Shown here: positions 44,404-55,929 of the stretch, piece after piece
Numbering within the stretch: position 1 is the first letter of the stretch
Layout of the letters: each line of letters opens with the position of its first letter
NCBI GenBank assembly: GCA_026399515.1
Contig: JAPLQT010000130.1
Location: forward strand, 1 to 64,000
Direction: 5' to 3'
DNA length: 64,000 bases
Origin: Pseudomonadota bacterium
GTDB taxonomy: Bacteria > Pseudomonadota > Gammaproteobacteria > Burkholderiales > Rhodocyclaceae
Translations under genes and position numbers: made by a program
The notes under the pieces: model-generated
Databases searched by the model: none
Seen by the model: only the letters and a program-made list of their open reading frames with translations
What the model was told of the DNA's origin: nothing

Positions 44404-45735
44404 TCAGGCTTCAAAAGTGTGGATCAGGTAAAGCGAAATGATCGGGAAAAACACCAGAACGGTAATGCGGATGAAGTCGGACAGCAGGAAAGGAATCACT
44501 CCCTTGAAAGTCTCCGTCAGCGGCACGTCCTTGGCCAGCCGGTTGATGATGTAAACGTTCATGCCCACAGGTGGATGCACCAGGCCGATTTCCACCACCA
44601 TCAAGGCCAGTATACCGAACCACACCGATTTGTCCGCGACCGGCATGCCGAAATAATCCAGGCCCATCACGATCGGGTAGAAGATCGGAATCGTCAGCAG
44701 GATCATCGCCAGCGAATCCATCACGCAGCCCAGCAGAATATAGATCAGCAGGATCACCGCCATCACCAGCAGCGGCGACAGCCCGCTGTGTTGGACCCAG
44801 GTCGCCAGTTCCACCGGCATTTGCGAAATGGCCAAGGCGGTATTGAGCATGTCCGCGCCCATCAGCACCAGGAAGATCATGGCGGTGGCCTGGGCCATGC
44901 CGGCGGCGCTGTCGATCAGGCCTTTCATTCGCATGCCTCCGGTGACCACGGCGAGGACGCCGCAGGCCGCCGCACCGATGGCCGCCGCTTCGGTCGGATT
45001 GGCCCAGCCACCGTAGATGCCGACGATCACCACCACGAACACCAGCAGCACCGGCGACACCAGCAGCAGGCTGCGCAGGCGCTCAGGCCAGGCGACGCGC
45101 GGGCCGGCGGGGCCGGCGGCAGGCTTCCAGGTCACGATGATCTGCACCACCAGCATGTAGCCGAGCATGGCGATGATGCCCGGCAGGACGGCCGCCATGA
45201 ACAGCTTACCGATCGATTCCTGGGTCAGGATGGCGTAGATCACCAGCGGCACCGACGGTGGAATCATGATGCCCAGCGTACCCCCGGCTGCCAGCGCGCC
45301 GGTGGCCAGTGCGCCGGAATAATTGTAGCGGCGCAGTTCCGGCAGCGCGACCTGGCCCATGGTGGCGGCCGTGGCCAGCGACGATCCGCAGATCGCGCCG
45401 AAGCCCGCGCAAGCCCCGATGGCGGCCATGGCGATGCCGCCCTTGCGGTGTCCGATGAAAGCGCTGACGCAGTGGAACAGCGCCTTGCTCAGACCGCCGT
45501 GGGTGGCGAACTGGCCCATCAGCAGGAACAGCGGGATGACCACCAGGTCGTAATTCGACAGCCTGGCATAAGCCAGATTCTTGAGCGAGCTCAGCAAGGG
45601 AATCAAATCTCCGCCGGACAGATAGACATAGCCGCCGCCGCCGACCATGAACATGGCGATGCCGATCGGTATGCGTACCATCAGCAGGACCAGCATGATG
45701 CCGAACATGATGAAACCGATATTGGCGCCGCTCAT
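44404..45735 (-). CDS. TRAP transporter large permease, DctM family
   Basis: 443 residues with about 12 membrane helices. Family hallmarks are PLFLLMGQFATHGGLS, GSSLATAATMGQVALPELRRYNY and GTLGIMIPPSVPLVIYA, then EIGLVHPPVGMN near the end. It is the Na+-driven translocation subunit of the tripartite uptake system. MSGANIG at 45735 overlaps the DctQ stop (ATGA). The operon order is DctQ-DctM-DctP. Confidence 0.94.
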   Translation of the reverse strand: MSGANIGFIMFGIMLVLLMVRIPIGIAMFMVGGGGYVYLSGGDLIPLLSSLKNLAYARLSNYDLVVIPLFLLMGQFATHGGLSKALFHCVSAFIGHRKGGIAMAAIGACAGFGAICGSSLATAATMGQVALPELRRYNYSGALATGALAAGGTLGIMIPPSVPLVIYAILTQESIGKLFMAAVLPGIIAMLGYMLVVQIIVTWKPAAGPAGPRVAWPERLRSLLLVSPVLLVFVVVIVGIYGGWANPTEAAAIGAAACGVLAVVTGGMRMKGLIDSAAGMAQATAMIFLVLMGADMLNTALAISQMPVELATWVQHSGLSPLLVMAVILLIYILLGCVMDSLAMILLTIPIFYPIVMGLDYFGMPVADKSVWFGILALMVVEIGLVHPPVGMNVYIINRLAKDVPLTETFKGVIPFLLSDFIRITVLVFFPIISLYLIHTFEA

Positions 45736-46274
45736 TTGAATTTTCCCGCGGCCAGGCGCAGCAGATGGGCGCACATGTAGAAGCCGACGATGGCCATCAA
45801 CACGAAGCTTGGGACCATCAGCGCCTGAGCGACCCACACCGGCCAGTCGAGAATCGCCGAAGTCTCATGGACCTCCCTGATCGATACCGCACCGACTGCT
45901 GTGCGCCAGGCGATCAGCGTCCCGAACAAGCCGATCAGCAATGAACCCAAGGCATCCAGCAATGCCACCTTGCGCGGGGCCAGGTTGTGGGTGAAGAAAT
46001 CCACTTTCACGTCGCCGTGGATCATGTGGCAATAGGCGAAGAAGGATGCCGACGCAACAGCGGCGCCCATCTGCAAGACCTCGACGTCTCCCGGCACGAC
46101 AAAGCCGAACAGCTTGCGCCCGACGATGGAAACGATGGACATGCCGACCAGCGCCACGAATACCAGGCCCCCGGCGATAGCGACCACTTTGCTTATCTTC
46201 AATAGCGCCAAGCCACCCGGGCCGAAGGCGTCCGTGATGGTGATCGGCCCATAAGGTATAGGTGTGTCCGACAT
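45732..46274 (-). CDS. TRAP transporter small permease, DctQ family
   Basis: 180 residues with four membrane helices, the standard size. VGRKLFGFVVPGDVEVLQMG and the HGDVKVDFF segment match the DctQ consensus. It pairs with DctM in the membrane. It is the first gene of the TRAP operon and has GGAGG just upstream. The AT-rich 150 bp before it carry a TATAAT box (46348-46353 by reverse reading) without a clear -35. Confidence 0.9.
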   Translation of the reverse strand: MSDTPIPYGPITITDAFGPGGLALLKISKVVAIAGGLVFVALVGMSIVSIVGRKLFGFVVPGDVEVLQMGAAVASASFFAYCHMIHGDVKVDFFTHNLAPRKVALLDALGSLLIGLFGTLIAWRTAVGAVSIREVHETSAILDWPVWVAQALMVPSFVLMAIVGFYMCAHLLRLAAGKFK

Positions 46275-46423
46275 GATGCTCCTCCGCTTGCTCAGCTCTC
46301 GTGGTTGGAGTCTGATGCAATTTAGTTCATTATTTCTTTCTGTATCAATTATATTTCCATTTTCCGTCGAGAAGCGACTAATTTCGCCGGTCCGTGCTGC
46401 TCGTCCGCCTGAAAAGCGAAGTC

Positions 46424-46607
46424 ATGCCTCGCGATAGATCGAGCCGCGACGGATCAACCATTTCTCTATTTCCACGGCGAAGAACACTACCGAAGAAAGC
46501 GCCAGGCACAGGATCAACTCCGCCAGGGCCAGCGCTTCGGTCTTGAAGATCGGGTTCAAGGCCGGCACATAGATCGTTGCCAGTTGCAGCAGGATGGTGA
46601 ATATCAC
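46424..46607. repeat. 184-bp direct repeat A: orphan copy of the P-type ATPase 3' end
   Basis: This stretch matches 49649-49832 with four substitutions in 184 bp and in the same orientation. It encodes the last 60 or so residues of the ATPase (IFTILLQLATIYVPALNP... IYREA). Beyond 46607 the similarity fades quickly but weak codon-level similarity continues about 30 bp. Together with repeat B it brackets the tannase/AraC block. It is a gene fragment without start, not an independent gene. Confidence 0.9.
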
Positions 46608-46672
46608 TATTCCCGGCAAATTTGGTTTCCCGGTCGCGCTTAGAACTCCTGCCGAACTACTGCCAAGACAAA

Positions 46673-46694
46673 CGGGGGCCGGTAATAGCCCCCG
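46673..46694 (-). terminator. Terminator-like hairpin after the tannase gene
   Basis: On the minus strand CGGGGGC and GCCCCCG form a 7-bp stem with an 8-nt loop, followed by TTTGTCTT, 10 bp past the tannase stop. It is placed exactly between the gene and the orphan ATPase fragment. Confidence 0.65.
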
Positions 46695-46703
46695 CAATCT
46701 TGG

Positions 46704-48434
46704 TCAGGGATTGACGCACGTGAAGTTAGCGGCGTCATCCGTGCTTCCCGAGCCCTTGTACTTTGCCACCTGCGGGTAAGGGCACAGCGGGCGGGTAATT
46801 TGCACCGGTTGGGTGACAACGTCGTTGGGGAACTTGGTCGCGACGATCGCTTGGGGCGACGTACCCTTCTCGGACCAAGCCATGAGCGCACGGAAAATGT
46901 CATGCGTCGTATCCGCCGGCACGGCCCCGCTCGATCCTTGTCCGAACGAGTTCGGCCCCGCACCACCGCTACAGTGACCCATCCCTGGAACCATGTAAAG
47001 CTTGGCGAAGTCAACTGGCACACTGGCTTTCGTCAGCGTCTGATTGACATCGTCCCAGTACAGGGTCGTGCCCTCCGGCATGATCAACGGGTCCGCCCAC
47101 CCGTGGTACATGATCAGCTTGCCGCCGCGCGCCCTGAACTTCGACAGGTCGGGGTCTTGCGTGGCCATCAACGGGCCGACCTTCGCGATGTTATCTTTGA
47201 ACCACGTTGGGAAGTTCGCGTAAGTCAGCGTTGTCCAGTCCCAGTTTGGGTCAAAATAGACCCAATACTTGCCCTGCTGGATCGGAGCCACGAATGGCGT
47301 AGCGCCCGCCATGGGATTGAGGTCCGCTCCCCTTTCGAAACCGGGCCACAGAAGGTTTCCGAGGGTATCGCGGGCGCCGCCCCACATCTTCGTAATGGAT
47401 GTAGCTTCCGCCATGCTCAGGCAAGTCCCGTCGGTTGAAGCGCAAGCGCTATTTGTGATGTTAGCGTCCGTCGTCGGGTCGTAGGTGCAGGTTCGCGGAT
47501 CGCCGATCACTCCATCGGTCACCCCATCCGCGGCATCGCATGTCGCGACCGCGCGCGCCCTCGCCAGATTGAGTTTGGCGGTAAGCATCGGAGCGCCCGG
47601 AACGCCCGCAACAGCGAGTTCCTGTCGCATTACGACCTGCGCCCAAATTTGAGCAGCCTGGAAGCGATCCCAGTGGATAGCCGGCGCGCCTGCCAGGATC
47701 GCGTCGTAGTCATCCGGAAAGCGCTGGGCCATCATCAAACCTTGCCTGCCGCCGGTGGAACACCCGTACCAGTACGAACGAACGGGATCCTGCGAGTAGA
47801 ACGCCTTGACAAGCTGTTTGCCGATGACGGCCATCAAGTGTTCCGATCGGTAGGCGAAGTCCGTTTGGAGCGGATTATTCGGTACGCCCGGGGAGAGCAT
47901 GCCGAACGAACCGTCCAGGAGGGCCGGGAACGGTGGGGGGATCGACGACGTATGTCCGGTGTCGGTTTGCACGCCGACGAAGCCTTGCCGCACGGAGTCC
48001 GCGGCCACACCAACGGAGCCTACATAGACGCCACCCCCCTCGGATCGGAACCGACCATTCCACGCCGACGTCGGCATCGCGACCCAAATATTGATCGCTT
48101 GGGCGACCTTCACCTTGACGAGGCAATACGCCTTGTCCGTTGGGCCCGTACCAGTGGTTCCAGCAGCCGCATCGAGAATCGTGACCGTGTCATCGGCGGT
48201 CAACTTGGTTGCGCCGATGCCTGCCATCGAGCATGTTCCAGTGGGGTTGATCGACAGGTTGTCCGGCACGGTCGATAGGGTGGCAACCGCGTTCGGGTCG
48301 TTGCCACTGCCACTGCTGTCGCTGAGGCAGCCACCCAATGCGACCACCGCTCCAGCAATGCCGGTCAGCAGTACGTTGCGCCACCGGCGAGAGTTTGGTC
48401 CGTTGTAGTCGTGCACTGGTGATGCTATCTTCAT
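46704..48434 (-). CDS. Tannase/feruloyl esterase family lipoprotein
   Basis: 576 residues. A twin-Arg-containing signal (NSRRWRN, hydrophobic core) ends in lipobox ALGGC (Cys36), so it is probably a lipoprotein. The catalytic CS-D-HC motif is complete: Cys225-Ser226 in YGCSTGGRQG, Asp448 in GWADPL and His487-Cys488 in PGMGHCSG; the two Cys pair in this family. A Ca-binding lid signature (CDAADGVTDGVIGDPRTC) is also present. Members hydrolyse gallate, ferulate or other ester bonds, and MHETase belongs here. ATG 48434 has GGAGG upstream. It is divergent from an AraC regulator and lies inside the repeat-flanked block. Confidence 0.9.
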   Translation of the reverse strand: MKIASPVHDYNGPNSRRWRNVLLTGIAGAVVALGGCLSDSSGSGNDPNAVATLSTVPDNLSINPTGTCSMAGIGATKLTADDTVTILDAAAGTTGTGPTDKAYCLVKVKVAQAINIWVAMPTSAWNGRFRSEGGGVYVGSVGVAADSVRQGFVGVQTDTGHTSSIPPPFPALLDGSFGMLSPGVPNNPLQTDFAYRSEHLMAVIGKQLVKAFYSQDPVRSYWYGCSTGGRQGLMMAQRFPDDYDAILAGAPAIHWDRFQAAQIWAQVVMRQELAVAGVPGAPMLTAKLNLARARAVATCDAADGVTDGVIGDPRTCTYDPTTDANITNSACASTDGTCLSMAEATSITKMWGGARDTLGNLLWPGFERGADLNPMAGATPFVAPIQQGKYWVYFDPNWDWTTLTYANFPTWFKDNIAKVGPLMATQDPDLSKFRARGGKLIMYHGWADPLIMPEGTTLYWDDVNQTLTKASVPVDFAKLYMVPGMGHCSGGAGPNSFGQGSSGAVPADTTHDIFRALMAWSEKGTSPQAIVATKFPNDVVTQPVQITRPLCPYPQVAKYKGSGSTDDAANFTCVNP

Positions 48435-48626
48435 GATTAAGCCTCCTCCGGAAGTTATTTTTTTATGGGCCATCGTTTGGCCACTGAAGCCGCGACAAGT
48501 CATGGGCACATTCTCGGTTGCGTCGATGTCTTCAATCTTCTTGGGTTCGTTGAACGTCCCGTTGCAGTCGCGGTAACCCTTGCCCTTGAACACGCTTTGA
48601 ACTATGAACACCAACGGGAGGAAGAT

Positions 48627-48683
48627 ATGGAACCTGCGCTGAAAAGTCTTTCAAATTCCTGCCAGGAACCAGAAGAATTTTGA
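48627..48683 (+). CDS. Possible 18-residue leader peptide before the AraC gene
   Basis: ATG 48627 follows a strong GGGAGG site at proper distance and opens an 18-codon frame (MEPALKSLSNSC...). Its stop overlaps the -35 of the araC promoter. It could be a real small peptide, a remnant of a longer gene, or chance. Nothing else codes in this 286-bp divergent gap. Confidence 0.25.
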   Translation: MEPALKSLSNSCQEPEEF

Positions 48684-48713
48684 CAGTCGCGGCCATTCCC
48701 GTTACGTTACAAT
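48680..48713 (+). promoter_or_regulatory. Candidate promoter of the AraC-type gene
   Basis: TTGACA (48680-48685) is a perfect -35. TACGTT lies 17 bp and TACAAT 22 bp downstream. Either -10 puts the start within about 10 bp of the ATG at 48721, and no ribosome binding site is present, so the message may be leaderless. Confidence 0.45.
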
Positions 48714-48720
48714 CCGCCGG

Positions 48721-49617
48721 ATGACGAAGCTTCCGACACCTACGAACTCACTCATAGAAGGGTATTTGGAACCTTCGCTGCTAAGCGAGGAGCAACTTCA
48801 ACGCTGGAAAGGCTTGAAACTTGGTTACTTCAACGCGACAGGTTTTGTCCGCGGTTACGTTTGGCTGGAACATCCTTGTATCGGTCTGATTTCAAGCGGA
48901 GCAGCCCTCGGTTCGCTGCGCTTTGGGATACACAATACCGAGCTTAATATCGGATCAGGGACTGCGGGCCTCTTTGGCCCGCATATGGAGGTTAACCGCT
49001 TCAAATGGCAATGTAATAAAGCGACGCGCATTCTGGTGGAGTTGGATAGCTCCACCTATCGCAGATTGGGACTCGAGGACGTATTCTTGGGAAAAGATCT
49101 TCAGCAGAATATGGAGTTCAATGATTCGAAGATGAATGGGCTGCTTCTTGGGATGATCGAAGAGATTCAGCAGGGCTGTCCGCACGGCGAGTTGTTTGCA
49201 GAGTCCATGTCACATGGACTTATTCGACACGTTCACCTTCACCACGGCTCGTCGCGCCAATCTCCTACATCCTTCGAAGGCAAGTCCCGATTTAGTGCCC
49301 GGCAGTTTTCGAAACTGAAGGAATATGTACGCGCAAATCTATCGGCGAAGATTACGATGCAGAATCTTGCCGATGCGGCCGGCGCCAATCAGGCATTTCT
49401 ATTCCGAGGATTTCGCAATACGTTCGCTTGCAGCCCTCACCAGTATGTCTTATCTGAGCGAATCGCCGCAGCAAAAAGGATGTTAGCGTTGAGCGAGAGT
49501 CCTCTCGTCGAGATAGCGTTGATGACCGGGTTTTCAAGTCATAGCCACCTCTGTACGGTTTTCAGTAGGCAAACAGGGTTGAGCCCCAGTGAATTTGCAT
49601 TGAATTGCCGAGCGTAG
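48721..49617 (+). CDS. AraC family transcriptional regulator
   Basis: 298 residues. The C-terminal 95 carry two helix-turn-helix motifs (ITMQNLADAAGANQAFLFRGFR and LVEIALMTGFSSHSHLCTVFSRQTGLSPSEF). The N-terminal 190 form an uncharacterised ligand or dimer domain. It is divergent from the tannase gene and is the obvious candidate regulator. By eye its GC content (near 50%) and codon choice are lower than in neighbours, consistent with acquisition from elsewhere. It converges on the ATPase gene with 29 bp between them. Confidence 0.92.
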   Translation: MTKLPTPTNSLIEGYLEPSLLSEEQLQRWKGLKLGYFNATGFVRGYVWLEHPCIGLISSGAALGSLRFGIHNTELNIGSGTAGLFGPHMEVNRFKWQCNKATRILVELDSSTYRRLGLEDVFLGKDLQQNMEFNDSKMNGLLLGMIEEIQQGCPHGELFAESMSHGLIRHVHLHHGSSRQSPTSFEGKSRFSARQFSKLKEYVRANLSAKITMQNLADAAGANQAFLFRGFRNTFACSPHQYVLSERIAAAKRMLALSESPLVEIALMTGFSSHSHLCTVFSRQTGLSPSEFALNCRA

Positions 49618-49646
49618 TGGTCATCGATCATCTACGAACCGCAGCA

Positions 49647-52280
49647 TTATGCCTCGCGATAGATCGAGCCACGACGGATCAACCATTTCTCGATTTCCAC
49701 GGCGAAGAACACTACCGAAGAAAGCGCCAGGCACAGGATCAACTCCGCCGGGGCCAGCGCTTCGGTCTTGAAGACCGGGTTCAAGGCCGGCACATAGATC
49801 GTTGCCAGTTGCAGCAGGATGGTGAATATCACCACCCCCAGCAGTAGCGGATTGCTGGTCGCCCCGAGCGAGAAGAACGACTCCCGCTCCGAACGGATGG
49901 CCAGCACATGCCCCAGTTGGGACAGCGTCAGCACCGTAAACACCATCGTCTGCCAGTGTGCCGAACCGGTGTGATAGGCCCAGGCCTGTAGCGACAGGCA
50001 TACCGCCCCCATGCTGAGACCCACCCAGACGATGTGCTGCCACATGCCGTGAGCGAAGACGCTCTCGGTGGGACGACGCGGCGGCCGCTTCATGATGTTG
50101 CGCTCGGCGGGCTCGCCGGCCAGCGCCAGGCCGGGCAGCCCGTCGGTGACCAGGTTGATCCACAGAATATGGATGGGCAGCAGCGGTATCGGCAGCCCCA
50201 GGAAGGGCGCCAGGAAGATGGTCCAGATCTCGCCCGAGTTGCCGGTCATCGCATATTTGATGAACTTGCGGATATTGTCGAAGATGCGCCTTCCCTCGCG
50301 CACGGCCAGCACGATGGTGGCGAAGTTGTCGTCGAGCAGCACCATGTGCGCCGCCTCGCGCGCCACGTCGGTGCCGCCCTTGCCCATGGCGATGCCGATG
50401 TCGGCGCGCCGGAGTGCCGGAGCGTCGTTCACGCCGTCGCCCGTCATGGCGACGAACTCGCCGGCCGCCTGTAGCGCCAGAACGATACGAATCTTCTGCG
50501 CCGGATCCATGCGCGCAAACACCCGCACCTGTTTCACGCAGGCAGCGAACGCTTCGTCGGAAAGCACCGCCAGCTGCGCGCCACTCATGATCGCACCGTC
50601 CGCTTCGACGATGCCCAGGCGCAGCGCGATGGCGCGGGCGGTGGCCGGGTGATCGCCGGTGATCATCACAGGCACGATGCCGGCGCTCTTGCATTCGGCC
50701 ACGGCTCGCATGGCTTCCGCGCGGGGCGGATCCATCAAGCCCACCAGGCCGAGGAACAGCATGTCCCGCTCCAGTCCCGACAAGTCTTCAGGGAGCGCCT
50801 CGATCCGCCGACTGGCCACCGCCAGCACGCGTAATCCGGCTGCCGCCATGTCTTCGGCCATCGCCAGAATTTCCTCCGCGGCCAATTGTTCGAGCCCGTC
50901 CCTGCCCTGCTGCAGGCTGCACAAGGGCAGCACGGCCTCCGGGGCGCCCTTGAGATAAACGATATGGCCCTGGTCCAGGCGGTGTGCGGTGAGCAGGCGC
51001 CGGCGCTCGGCGTCGAAGGGAATTTCCGCGACGCGTGCCTGCTCGGCGGCAAGCTGAGCCGTGGAGCAACCGGCTTGCTCGGCAGCCTCCAGCAGCGCAA
51101 TCTCGGTGGGATCGCCGCTGTGCGCGCCGTTTGCCGCAAGCTCGGCATCGTTGTTAAGCACTAGCGCCTGTGCCAGGAGTCGCGCCGATTCGTCATCGGG
51201 CAGTTGCGAATGCTGCCGGCCAGCAACGAAAAAGGATTCCGCGCGCATGCGATTCTCGGTCAGCGTGCCGGTCTTGTCGGAACAGATCACCGTCACCGAG
51301 CCCAGAGTCTCCACCGCCGGCAGGCGTCGCACCAGGGCGTTCTGCCTCACCATGCGGCGCGCGCCGAGGGCCAGGGAAATGGTGACGACGGCCGGTAGGG
51401 CTTCGGGAATTGCCGCCACCGCCAGGCTGACCGCGGTGAGAAACATCAGCACCGGCGCTTCGCCGCGTAACAGGCCGGCCACCAGCATCACCAGGCAGAT
51501 CGCCAGCACCGCCCAGGCCAGCCGCTTGCCGAAACGCGCCAGCCGGCGCTGCAACGGCGTCGCTATCTCGCCCTCGCCGGCCAGGAGCTGCGCGATCTTT
51601 CCCAGTTCGCTCTGCAAGCCGGTGGCTATGGCCAGTCCGCAGCCGCGCCCGCGCGTCACCAGCGTGCCCTTGTAGGCGAGATTGAGACGATCGCCCAGGG
51701 CCGCGGCCGCTTCGGGCAAGACGGCGACGCTCTTATCCACCGCCTGGGACTCGCCAGTCAGCACCGCTTCCGCGACCTGTAGCCGGGCGACTTCGATCAG
51801 GCGCAAGTCACAAGGCACGATAGCGCCTGCCTCCAGCAGCACCACATCGCCAGGCACCAACTGTTCTGCGGGAACGACTTGTGTCAGGCCGTCACGACGA
51901 ACGCGGGCCGTCGGCGCGGCCATTTTCCTGAGTGCGCTCATCGCCCGCTCGGCGCGGTAGTCCTGGGCAAAGCCTATCACCGCGTTGAGCAGCACGATAA
52001 CGACGATGGCGAGGGTATCCGCAGGCTCGCCGATCAGTCCGGAAATCACCGCCGCGGCGATCAGCACCAGGATCATGAAGTCGCTGAACTGGTCGACCAG
52101 CATCCGAATGACGCCGCGCCCTTGCGCCTCGGGCAGGCTGTTGGCGCCAAGCAGGGCCAGCTGCCGCGCCGCCTCGGCAGTCGACAATCCTATCGCCGGA
52201 TCGACTTGCAAATTCTCGGCGACTTCTTCAGGCGTTGCGGCGTGCCAGACAAGCGCCGGATTCTCGTCCTTGGGAGACAT
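49647..52280 (-). CDS. P-type cation-transporting ATPase, P2A (Ca2+-ATPase-like)
   Basis: 877 residues. It has TGES (175-178), the phosphorylation motif CSDKTGT (Asp335), and TGDGVNDAPAL in the hinge. PEALP (292-296) in helix 4 stands where SERCA has PEGL, and NLVTDGLPGLAL in helix 6 matches Ca2+-ATPases; the N-terminal cation ATPase domain starts near residue 15. Export of Ca2+ or another divalent cation is likely. It follows the glycerophosphodiesterase gene by 14 bp. Its last 60 codons are duplicated as the orphan fragment at 46424-46607. Confidence 0.92.
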   Translation of the reverse strand: MSPKDENPALVWHAATPEEVAENLQVDPAIGLSTAEAARQLALLGANSLPEAQGRGVIRMLVDQFSDFMILVLIAAAVISGLIGEPADTLAIVVIVLLNAVIGFAQDYRAERAMSALRKMAAPTARVRRDGLTQVVPAEQLVPGDVVLLEAGAIVPCDLRLIEVARLQVAEAVLTGESQAVDKSVAVLPEAAAALGDRLNLAYKGTLVTRGRGCGLAIATGLQSELGKIAQLLAGEGEIATPLQRRLARFGKRLAWAVLAICLVMLVAGLLRGEAPVLMFLTAVSLAVAAIPEALPAVVTISLALGARRMVRQNALVRRLPAVETLGSVTVICSDKTGTLTENRMRAESFFVAGRQHSQLPDDESARLLAQALVLNNDAELAANGAHSGDPTEIALLEAAEQAGCSTAQLAAEQARVAEIPFDAERRRLLTAHRLDQGHIVYLKGAPEAVLPLCSLQQGRDGLEQLAAEEILAMAEDMAAAGLRVLAVASRRIEALPEDLSGLERDMLFLGLVGLMDPPRAEAMRAVAECKSAGIVPVMITGDHPATARAIALRLGIVEADGAIMSGAQLAVLSDEAFAACVKQVRVFARMDPAQKIRIVLALQAAGEFVAMTGDGVNDAPALRRADIGIAMGKGGTDVAREAAHMVLLDDNFATIVLAVREGRRIFDNIRKFIKYAMTGNSGEIWTIFLAPFLGLPIPLLPIHILWINLVTDGLPGLALAGEPAERNIMKRPPRRPTESVFAHGMWQHIVWVGLSMGAVCLSLQAWAYHTGSAHWQTMVFTVLTLSQLGHVLAIRSERESFFSLGATSNPLLLGVVIFTILLQLATIYVPALNPVFKTEALAPAELILCLALSSVVFFAVEIEKWLIRRGSIYREA
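49649..49832. repeat. 184-bp direct repeat B: 3' end of the intact P-type ATPase gene
   Basis: Same orientation as repeat A (46424-46607), about 98% identical, offset 3225 bp. This copy is the live gene end. The two copies border the tannase and AraC genes. Confidence 0.9.
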
Positions 52281-52294
52281 GGAGCGTCCCTACA

Positions 52295-53272
52295 CTACTT
52301 GCGCTTCCTCATCTCGACTTTCACGATGTCGGGCCGGTCGGAGATGATGCCATCCACACCCATGTCGAGCAGCTTGTTCATCATGGCCGGATCGTTAACC
52401 GTCCAGGGGATGACGACAATGCCCAGCGCGTGCGCTTCGGCGAGCATCGCGGGTGTCGGGAAGGTCTGGTTGGGCGCCCAGATCTTTCCGCCGGCGGCCT
52501 TGACCGCCCGCGGAACGCTGCCTCCGTGGCGCCCGGGATCGAAGCCGGCGAGCCATGGAGAGGGCGCCCCATCCTTGCCCGGCATCAGAGTCCTTGGCGA
52601 AGACAGATACATCGTGCGAATTTCCGGCGCCTCTTTCTGCACCACCTGCAAGGTACGCCAGTCGAAGGACTGGATCATCAGCCGTTGCTGCATGCCGGCT
52701 TGGCGTATCTCCGCAATGGTGCGCCGGGTGAACTCCTCGAACGGCAAGGTGGCATCCGGATCGAGCGGCGAAACCTTGGTCTCGCAATCAAAGCCGATCC
52801 GAGTGTTGCCGGACTTCTTCACCAGATCGAAAAGATCGGTAAGCCTGGGGATGCGTGTGCCATCCACGGGTACCTGGTCCGGGAATGATTTTGCGTATTC
52901 TGTGCCGGGCTTGAGGCGCCCGACATCGTATTGCTGTAGCTCGGCAAAAGTGAGATCGTGGATCGCCGGACCGCGTTGCTCCAGCCACTTCCCGTCCGGT
53001 CCGCTCGTTGTGTCGGGGTTGAGCCACAAGTCGTGATGGACGACCACCACCCCGTCCCTGGTGATTGCCATGTCGCACTCGATGGTGGTCAAGTCGAGAT
53101 CGAGGGCTTTCCGGGAAGCTGGCAGGGTATTCTCGGGTGCCAGGCCACGCGCGCCGCGATGACCCTGAAGGTCGAAGGCGCGGGCAGCCTGCGCCCTGCC
53201 GTCATCCGCGCCCAGCGCTCCCGACAGCGCAATGCAGCACGCCGCTGCGGCCAGATAGTGTAGTGTTTTCAT
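52295..53272 (-). CDS. Glycerophosphodiester phosphodiesterase, periplasmic
   Basis: 325 residues. A signal peptide (MKTLHYLAAAACCIALSGALG) precedes a GDPD TIM barrel: QGHRGARGLAPENT holds catalytic His38 and the Glu ligand; ECDMAITRDGVVVVHHD gives the second His pair; later DCETKV and PWTVNDPAMM fit the family. It releases alcohols from glycerophosphodiesters, giving glycerol 3-phosphate. It resembles GlpQ-type periplasmic enzymes more than cytoplasmic UgpQ. It starts 6 bp past the glgP stop, in one operon with glgP and the ATPase. Confidence 0.93.
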   Translation of the reverse strand: MKTLHYLAAAACCIALSGALGADDGRAQAARAFDLQGHRGARGLAPENTLPASRKALDLDLTTIECDMAITRDGVVVVHHDLWLNPDTTSGPDGKWLEQRGPAIHDLTFAELQQYDVGRLKPGTEYAKSFPDQVPVDGTRIPRLTDLFDLVKKSGNTRIGFDCETKVSPLDPDATLPFEEFTRRTIAEIRQAGMQQRLMIQSFDWRTLQVVQKEAPEIRTMYLSSPRTLMPGKDGAPSPWLAGFDPGRHGGSVPRAVKAAGGKIWAPNQTFPTPAMLAEAHALGIVVIPWTVNDPAMMNKLLDMGVDGIISDRPDIVKVEMRKRK

Positions 53273-53278
53273 TTCATG

Positions 53279-55756
<2,478 letters not shown>

Positions 55757-55929
55757 GGTAGCGTTCCTAAACGTGAGAGGCATTCTCTTTCAGGTCGACC
55801 GATTCCCGCACCTGGATTGAGGTGATTCTAGCCAAAGTGATGACCGAATGATATCCGGGGGGAACTTGGGCTATCGCCGCGCGGAATCGCGTTACAATTC
55901 AGACATCGAGTGAACGAAAGGAATGATCC

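Noticed and set aside
46422-46697. Independent small membrane protein gene
   Set aside because: Its C-terminal 60 residues equal the ATPase end and its N-terminal part runs through a terminator hairpin; it is a gene fragment.
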